From Streptococcus mitis (lineage in GTDB: Bacteria; Bacillota; Bacilli; Lactobacillales; Streptococcaceae), in assembly GCF_946190065.1 (NCBI RefSeq), contig NZ_CAMHZD010000015.1, positions 1-55,699 of the forward strand: a DNA stretch of 55,699 bases, written 5' to 3'. Below the pieces are notes generated by a model that saw only the letters and a list, made by a program, of their open reading frames with translations, made no database searches and had not been told where the DNA came from. Within the stretch, counting starts at the first letter, position 1, and every line of letters starts with the position of its first letter. Made by a program: the position numbers and the translations under genes. Below, one piece after another: positions 1 to 8,300 of this stretch.

Positions 1-3000
1 GGAGCTACTACTTCATATCCTTTAGCTTCTAATTTAGCTTTAATTGAGTCTACATTAGATTTGCTAATTTCTTTTCCGGTATCTCCAGTTTCAACTACTG
101 ATTCGTTTACTGAGTTACCTTTTTCATCCACAAAGTGTACTACCGCTACTTGTGATCCGTCTTTAACGTAGATAATTGATGTATCTTTCGTTGGATCTGT
201 TGGTGTTGGTGGTACGTATCCTTTACTTAGATCGTTTGAATCAACTGGTTTCAATGGTTTTCCATCTGGTCCTACTGGTGTAGTTCCTGGGATTTGTGGA
301 ACGATTGGTGTTGTTGTTCCTGGTACCACTGGGTTCGTTGGATCTGGATCTTTAACTTTTGAACCATCTTGTGGATCATTGTTATAAGGTTTTGGATCTA
401 CGTTTGTATTTGCAGGAGGTGTGATTCCATCTGGAATTACTGGTACATATTTACCTACTGTTTTGTAGACTACATTTTCAGTAATATCTTTATCAGTTGC
501 TTTAACGTTTTCTACATTTTTCTTAGAAGCTTCTACATCACCAGTTGCAACATATCCTGCTACTACTGGAAGATCAGCTTTACCTGCTAATGTAGTTCCA
601 TTTGTAGCTACCCAATCTCCATAAGTGAATTCTTTTGTAATTGGATCGATTGTTACTGGACGTTTGAATGTTACTGTGTTTGTAACTGTGTCAGCTGCTA
701 ATTGACCTGCTTTAGCAGCGTCTTCAGCTTTTAGTTCACTTGTTACATCTGAGTATTTGTACGTAATTGTACGTGTTACTGTTTCTGAACGAGCATCTCT
801 TAACTTATCAATCAAGTCTTTAGTCCATTTTGGTCCATCTGGATTGTTTGGATCAATTGGTTTACCTGGTTGAATTGGGTTGTTAGGATCTACTGGTGTA
901 GATGGATCATCATTTGGAACATTATCAGTTGGTGTAATCGTTACTGGTTTAGCTTTACGATATACTACTGTTTCTGTGATATCATCTGCTTCTGCCGCAA
1001 CTGTTACCGCTGGTACTGTTGCTGTACTTACGATATAGTTTGCTACCGCTGGAATATCAGTTGCTGTTGGTGACGCTACTGCCACAAGTTCCTTCGCTGG
1101 TGTCCAATCTCCGTAAGTAATGTCTCCTGTTACTAAGTTAACATTTGCTGTACGTGTGAATTCTGCAGTTTGTTCTACTACTTTTTGTGCACCCGTTGCT
1201 GGATCAATTACTGGCGTTCCATCTTCGTATACATACTTAATTGTACGTTTTACAGTATCTGAATTCTTCAGATCTTTAACCGAATTTGGCCATTTTGGTC
1301 CAGTTGGATTACTTGGATCTACTGGTTGACCAGGTTGTGGTTTAGTTCCTGGTGTCGCTGGATCTACTGGTACTTCTTTAACAATTGGTTTGAATGTCAC
1401 AGTAAATTCTTGGTTCGTTTTCGCATCTGCATCAAATACTTTTTCAGCATCCGTTGATGGATAATCTTTTTCACCTGCGTTTACGTTAGCTACTTTTTCA
1501 TATCCACGAGCTAAGATCTTGTTGATCGCCGCTGTTACATCAGCATCTTTCGTGAATGCTTTACCTGTATCACCTGTATCTACTACTGATGGTTCTAATC
1601 CTTTACCGTCAACATCTACGAATTTCGTTACCGCAACTTGTGATCCGTCTTTAACGTACACAATTGTTGTATCTCCAGTTGGTGTTGTTGGAGCTGGCGG
1701 TACATATCCTTGTTTTGGATCACCTTCTACTTTTGGTTTCAACGGTTGTCCATCTGGTCCTACTGGTGTAGTTCCTGGTACGTATGGAATCGTTGTTGTA
1801 GTTGTTGGATCACCTGGTTTAGATGGATCATCATTGTTATTTGGATATTGTGGATTTTCAATTGTTGGTGGTGTGAATCCTTCTGGTACTACTGGTACGT
1901 ATTTACCTAAAGCTTCGTACACTACTTTATCCGTAATATCTTTATCTTCTGCTTTAACTGATGTTACATCTGTCTTAGATTTTTCTACATCCGCTGTTGC
2001 TACATATCCTGGGATAACTGGAACAGTTGCTTTTCCTTCTAATGTATCGTCAGGGGCTGTTGCACCAGCTGGTGTTGTTGGTTTCCAATCTTCATAAGTA
2101 ATTTCATTTGTTACTGGGTTTACTTTTGCTACACGAGTGAAGTTAACTTCAGTTACAAATGGAGTAACTTCAGTGTTATCTTTAACAACATTAGCTCCAC
2201 CTTTATTTCCGTCTTTTTCAGCTTGATTTAATTTGTTTGCATCTTCTGAATAAACGTATGAAATTGTACGTGTTACTTTTTCTGTGTTCTTAAGTTTCGC
2301 TAGTAACTCATCAGTCCATTTTGGTGAATTTGGATCTGTTGGATCGATTGGTTGATCTTTCTTAGGTTCTTTGTAACTTGGTGAATTTGGATCCACTGTA
2401 ATTACTTTAGTTTTGTACACTACAACTTCTTCGATATCTTTGTCTGTAGCTGCTACTTCTTTAGTTGGTACATCTGGTGTTGTTGGAGTTACTCCAGCAA
2501 CTGCTGCTGTGTAGTTCTCGATAGTTGGTGAAGTTACTTTTTCGAATGTTTGGTTTGCTGACCAGTCTCCGTAAGTAATTTCTCCTGTCACTACATTAAT
2601 CTTACCTGGACGAGTGAATGTAAGTGTTTTAACTTTCTTATCCGCTACATCTGTAAGTTTTTCAGCTGGCACTTCTGTTCCATCTTCGTAAACATACTTA
2701 ATTGTACGTGTCACTTCTTCTTGAACTTTTACAGCTTTGATTAAGTCTTCAGTCCATTTTGGTCCTGATGGATTTGATGGATCGATTGGTGTTACTCCTG
2801 GTGTTGGTTTTGGATTTTCATTACTTGATGGTTTAGTTGGATCGAATGATGGAATATCCACATCCGTAGCTTTCACTTTAACAACGAATTCTTGATTTAC
2901 TTCAGGATCGTTGTCGAATGTTGTATTGTTTACACCTTCTCCTGGATTTGCAAATCCATTAGATACTAGAGTATAACCTTTATCTTGTAATTTCTTAATA

Positions 3001-5300
3001 GTTGCTGCTACCGCATCTGTAGTAAGAGTTGCGAAGTTATCACCTGTTTTACCAACTTCAACTAAATCTTCTGCTACACCTGGTGTTACTACAGTATTCG
3101 TATTTGTAGGATCTACTTCTACGAACTTAACTGTTGCACGTTGTTCACCTTGTACATAGAATACATCGACTGAGTAGTCAGCTGCTAATGGATCAATAGC
3201 ATCTGTTCTATCGATAGACACTTTATCTGCTACGTATCCTGCGATAGTTGGTGATGTTACATGGTTAAACGCATTATCAGATAGTTTTTCAGAATCAGAT
3301 AATTGTTCATTTGCTGGTAAGTTCGTTGCTGTACTTCCTAAAGCTTTCCATTCACCGAAGCTTACTACTGCAAGTTTATTCTTATCAGGAGTTTCTTTCT
3401 TAGCTTCCTCTTTCACTTTAGCAATGATTGCATCATAGTAAGCGTTACGAGCTGCTGTTTTTGCTTCTTCAGTTGTTAGAGCTCTGCTTTGAATTTCTGT
3501 ATTCTTAGTTGCTTCAGCTTCTTTAGCATCTTTTAATGATTCTGCTTCGTTTTGAGCATTTTCAAGTGCTGTTTTTGCTTCTGCTACTTTTGTTGCTGCA
3601 ACTTTTGCTGTTGCTTTCGCATCTACAAATTTGTCAAGAGCTGCTTGTTTATCAGCTGCCGAAGCTGTTGTATCTTTATCTTTTGCTTCGTATGCTGCTT
3701 TTGCTGCTGCTACTTTAACGTTTTCTGCATCTAATGCTTTTTGAGCTTCTACTACTTTTTTCGCTAAGTCAGAGTTATTTGCAGATAAGTAGTTTGTTCT
3801 AGCTGTATCACGAGAACTTACTGCATTATCATATGCTGTCTGTGCTGCTTGTACTGCTTCTTGTGCTGCTGCTTTTGCATCTCGTTGTGCTTGTGTAGAC
3901 TCAGCTGCTAGTATAATTGCTGCATTAGCTTTTTTCGCATCTGATAATGCTTTCTCTGCAGTTACAAGTGCTTTGTCTGCATCTGATAATGCTGTTGAAG
4001 TAGTTTTATCTACTTTTACTTTTTCTGCTGCAGCATTATAGTCTTTCTCTGCTAGATTGTATGCTCTCTGTGCATCATCTTTTTCTTTTTGTGTAGCTTT
4101 AGTGTTTTCAGCGTTGAATGTTGCTGTTTCCGCCTTAAATTCTGCCGCTGCTAAAGCCATGTCAATTGTGATTTCACGTTTGAAGTTTAATGTTTCTGTT
4201 ACAGAATCCGCAGCTTTTGTATTATCCTTCTTATACTTATAGTTGATTGTACGTGTTACACTTTCTTCTTCAGTCTTAGCACCTGTATCACGTTTGTGTC
4301 CTAAGAATACATAGAATGTTTGGTTTTGAGGTTTTTCACCAGCATTTGCTGAATCCGCAACTGATTCTTCGTCAAACTTACGTCCACCTACTACACGGTC
4401 TCCATTGTCATCATTTGTGAATCCATCACGTTTCAATTCATATCCCATAGCTTCAAACTTAGCAATTGTTGCTGCTGTTGAATACTTAATACGTGTAGCA
4501 GAATCACCATTTAATTCTTCTTTCTTAATAACTGAAGAATCTTGAGCATCTGCTGCTGCTTTAGCTTCTAATGTAGAACCAGTGTGGACTTCTAAAACAC
4601 CTTGTCTATCATTGTTGGTGGCATCCATATCGATATAAACAACACGAGCTACTTGTTTGTCAGCTTTATAGTATACATATACATCAAAGTCATCTTGATT
4701 ATCTGCAGTTACTGCTGATACTAATGGATCATATGCACCTACGTCTTTTGTATTCACTTCACCATCTTTAATAGTTGGTGTGTATGTTCCTACAGGCGTA
4801 CTGTTTGTATTACGCACGTGAGTTTGAACACCATTATTTTCTTTCTTCGTATATTCTGTTACTGGTAATTGAACTTCTGCAGTATAACCTTTAAGCGTTG
4901 GAGAAATAATACTTGTAAAGTGATCATTTTCTGGGTTAATTGGTTTCCATGCACCGACAATTACTGTTCCAGCTGGTAATTGTGTTCCAGCTTTAACAAC
5001 ATCTCCTGGTTTAAGTTGAGTAACTTGAGTTGCCTCTTTTACTACTTCTCCTGTAGCTTTACGCACATAACGATCAACTGTGATTGGACTTTCTAAAGTC
5101 ATCTCTGTAGCTACTGTGATGTCTTTTTCAGTTTGTCCATCTTGAGACATAACAATATAATCACGGTTATAAGTTAATGTTTGTTCGTTTGTAACTGGTT
5201 TACCATCGATTGTTAAGATTGGTGTTTTATCTTGAGGCGGTACAGACGCATCACCTTCGTATACATAGTGGATCTTACGTGTGATAGTTGCTGTTAAGTT
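1..5300 (-). repeat. Coding super-repeats of about 1.49 kb (MucBP-like + two Mub-B2-like modules)
   Basis: The MucBP-like signature (SQVAV or its variants) falls near 137, 1627, 3125 and 4637, a spacing of 1490-1512 bp. The B2 signature GDW/EDW/GEW/GAW falls near 612, 1104, 2083, 2560, 3345 and 4948. A unit therefore reads MucBP + B2 + B2. The two units nearest the left edge are most alike, sharing for instance GTTPVGPDG and YVKDGSQVAV. The unit holding the coiled coil departs from the pattern, and the most N-terminal copy is the most diverged. Confidence 0.75.
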
Positions 5301-8300
5301 TGGTGTTACTGTTGGTGTGTATTTAGCATAACCGTAGTCCGTTCCGTAACGGCTTCTTACACTATCATTTTTATCTGGATGATCATAGTCGACGTCAGGT
5401 TGTTTAATCGTTACCCCTGTACCTACACCTACAAAACTTGGGTGTGGCGTGAAGACAATTTCTGCATCTTCGTATACTGTTTCGCCTTTTTCATTTGTTT
5501 TTGTTTTCGGAACTAATGTGTATGTTCCTTCATTTTCAATAACAATTTCAGTATCAGTCACTTTAGTGTAACGACGTTCTACAGTAGTCACTTCTCCAGT
5601 TGTTGGATTAACGTGTGTTGCTTTTGGAAGTTTTTTAGTTAATAAATCCTTCTCAGTTCCACGAGTTTTTGTTCCTTTAGGAATAGTATCATTATTATTA
5701 GTGTAAGTTTTTCCATCAAATGTAATAGAATCGCCTTTTTTACCTAATAATTGATCTACCGTAATTTCATTCGCTAATATTAAATCTGTTGATGTTCGTT
5801 TACCCGGAATTGTTTCACCTTTTTGATAAGTAATTGTCCATTCTGTACGTTGTGCTCCACCGTGAACTGGTAAAGGCGTAACTAGTTGATCTCCTTTTTT
5901 CAGTTTTTCTCCAGTAGGAACGATAACCTCTACTCCATTACGAAGAACCGTTACAGGCACCGGTGCTGTTGGCTCAGATCCAGTTAGAATAGCTCCTTGT
6001 GGAACAGCTCCTCCACCATAGTTCACTTTATTTACTGTTATATTACCTGTTCCAGTTACTGGATAAGATTGGTTCTTATCAAATACAACTGCGCCCGCAG
6101 GAATTTTATCTACTGGTTTGAATGTTTCCGTTCCACCATCTTCGTATGTTACAACTGTTTCTTCTGTTACCTTTGTATCTTCAGTATATGTTTTGGCAGC
6201 TGTACTTTCAGTAGTCGCAAATTTAATAGGTTTTGATTTATCAATTAACACGTGAGCTTTATCGATTTTCGCTTCATCGATATGTTCATTATTAATTGAC
6301 TCTACTGTACCATGGTCTGGAATTCTTGGAGTTGCTGATTGCTTCTTACCTTGTTCATCAATCGTAGTCTCATCTTTACCAACTGGTTTGATGTCAATTA
6401 CTGTTGGAATATACGTTGTATCCATAGATTTGTAATTGTTAACTCCATCATTAACATTACCAGTAATTCTATCTTTATCAGCAAGTGTTGTTGATCTTTG
6501 TGATTGTGCAATAGTTTGATCAGACGCTTCCCAACCTGTTGAGTTATTATTGTCATCCCATGCACGGATTGCAATTCCTTTTGCTTTTCCTACAAATCCA
6601 ATTTCAGGTTTGAATGTTACAGTTGTTTCATAGAAACCACCTGCAATTTCTTTATTTCCTCCTGAAGTTGCAGGATTAATCTTATATGTCCCTACTTTGT
6701 TCCCTACGCTATCATATTCATTATACTCAGCTAATAGGTACTCAGTTTTTTTGTTATTAGGGTTCACAACTTCTAAAGCTGTTCCTAGTACGTTGTTATT
6801 TTTATCTTTAACTTTAACTAGTTTCCCTGTTAAAACTGTTTCATCTTTCTTATCAATAAACACATTACCATCAGCGTTAGTGTAAATTGAACCATCAGCA
6901 TTTTTACGTAATGATGAAACGATTCCCTTATTTCCTAATTCTGTACTATCTTTTATAGAATTTGGATCTACTGATTCTGTAGTAGCTGGATTTACAACTT
7001 TATCTGTCAATACGATTTTTGGAGATAATTCAGCATTGTTAATTTGAGCCCAGTTTGTATAGCCAGAATCTTTAGATTTACCATTTGCAATAAACATTGC
7101 ATTTGTTGGGATTTTAACAGTTTGTTCTTGTCCTTGGTAGTCCTTAGATTCATGTCTAGTTCCACGAGGGAAGTGAACAACGTGTGTTTGGAAGTCTTCA
7201 ACCTCACCACTAGCTTCAACTCCAGTAGGTGATGCTAATTGTTTCTCTTCTTGACCTTTTTCATTTTTAACTGGTAAAGCAATACGTAAACGAATTCCTA
7301 CTTTGTCAATAGATGTGTCTAATAACTGTGGTGTATTTTTAAATTTGATATTGTAAGTTTTTTTATCTGGAGTAACTTCGATTAGTTCTGATTCTTCATA
7401 ACTATCAAATTTACCATTTCCATCAAAGTCTACCCAACCACGTAAATAAGCTTTTTCATTGTATTGTCCTGGATTTGCTCGAACACCGTATAGTACGTAT
7501 TCAGTATCTGAAGCTTGTCGAAGTGTATATTCTTTACTTCCAACTTTTTCACCTTTATCATCTACTGCTTCTGGGTCAATTAATTGGTTTACTCCTTCGT
7601 CTGGAAGAGCCCCGATACCAAGCATACGTGTTGCTTGGTTATAAATACCTGTTACTGGTGTTTGCGTTCTTTCGTCTATAGTAGTGAGAACTTCTCCTTG
7701 CTTAACAGCAATTTGTTGTCCATTATCTTTACGGATAACAGCATTACCTGTTGATGTGATTAAGAATACACCTTCATCACCTTGTTGATTTGTTACACGT
7801 TTTCTTTGACTATCTTCTGTTGCATCTGCGCCAATAGATAATTCATGATATTTTTCTGTATGAACTAAGTCATCTAACGTCCATGCCCCTGAAGGTTCAT
7901 TAACGGATGAACGGAAGTCCACGTCAGCAGGTTGACTACCGATATATGGTTGTGTCGCTGTTACTTCACGTCCTTTTACAGTCTTATTGAAGTTACCAAT
8001 AATATGCTGTGCTGAGCCATATGAAGCTGGAGCATCCCCACCATCATAAATAATGAAACCTACAACTCCAGATACAGAACTTGATGAGTTACCGTAGAAT
8101 GATAATGTTTTTACATCTTGCGTTAACGCAATTGGTAATTTATTTTTCGAACTGAATGCTGTAATGTTTGAACCAAATTGTTTCGAACCATAAACTTCTT
8201 TATTCGTAGCCCATTCTGAAGGATTATATCCATAAGCAGCAAAGTCACTTAAATCCCCAGCGCTTGCTACTCTTGGTGCATTTTTTTCTAACTTTCCAAA

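Noticed and set aside
1519-2097. Plus-strand open frame of 192 codons (and others at 369-10881) opposite the giant adhesin
   Set aside because: They are antisense shadows of the open minus-strand frame; composition (Val/Ser/Gly or Cys/Tyr runs) follows complemented adhesin codons and there are no SD sites.
1-5300. Regular repeats suggesting a CRISPR or satellite array
   Set aside because: Repeats are in frame, about 1.5 kb long and protein-coding; no short direct repeats with unique spacers.
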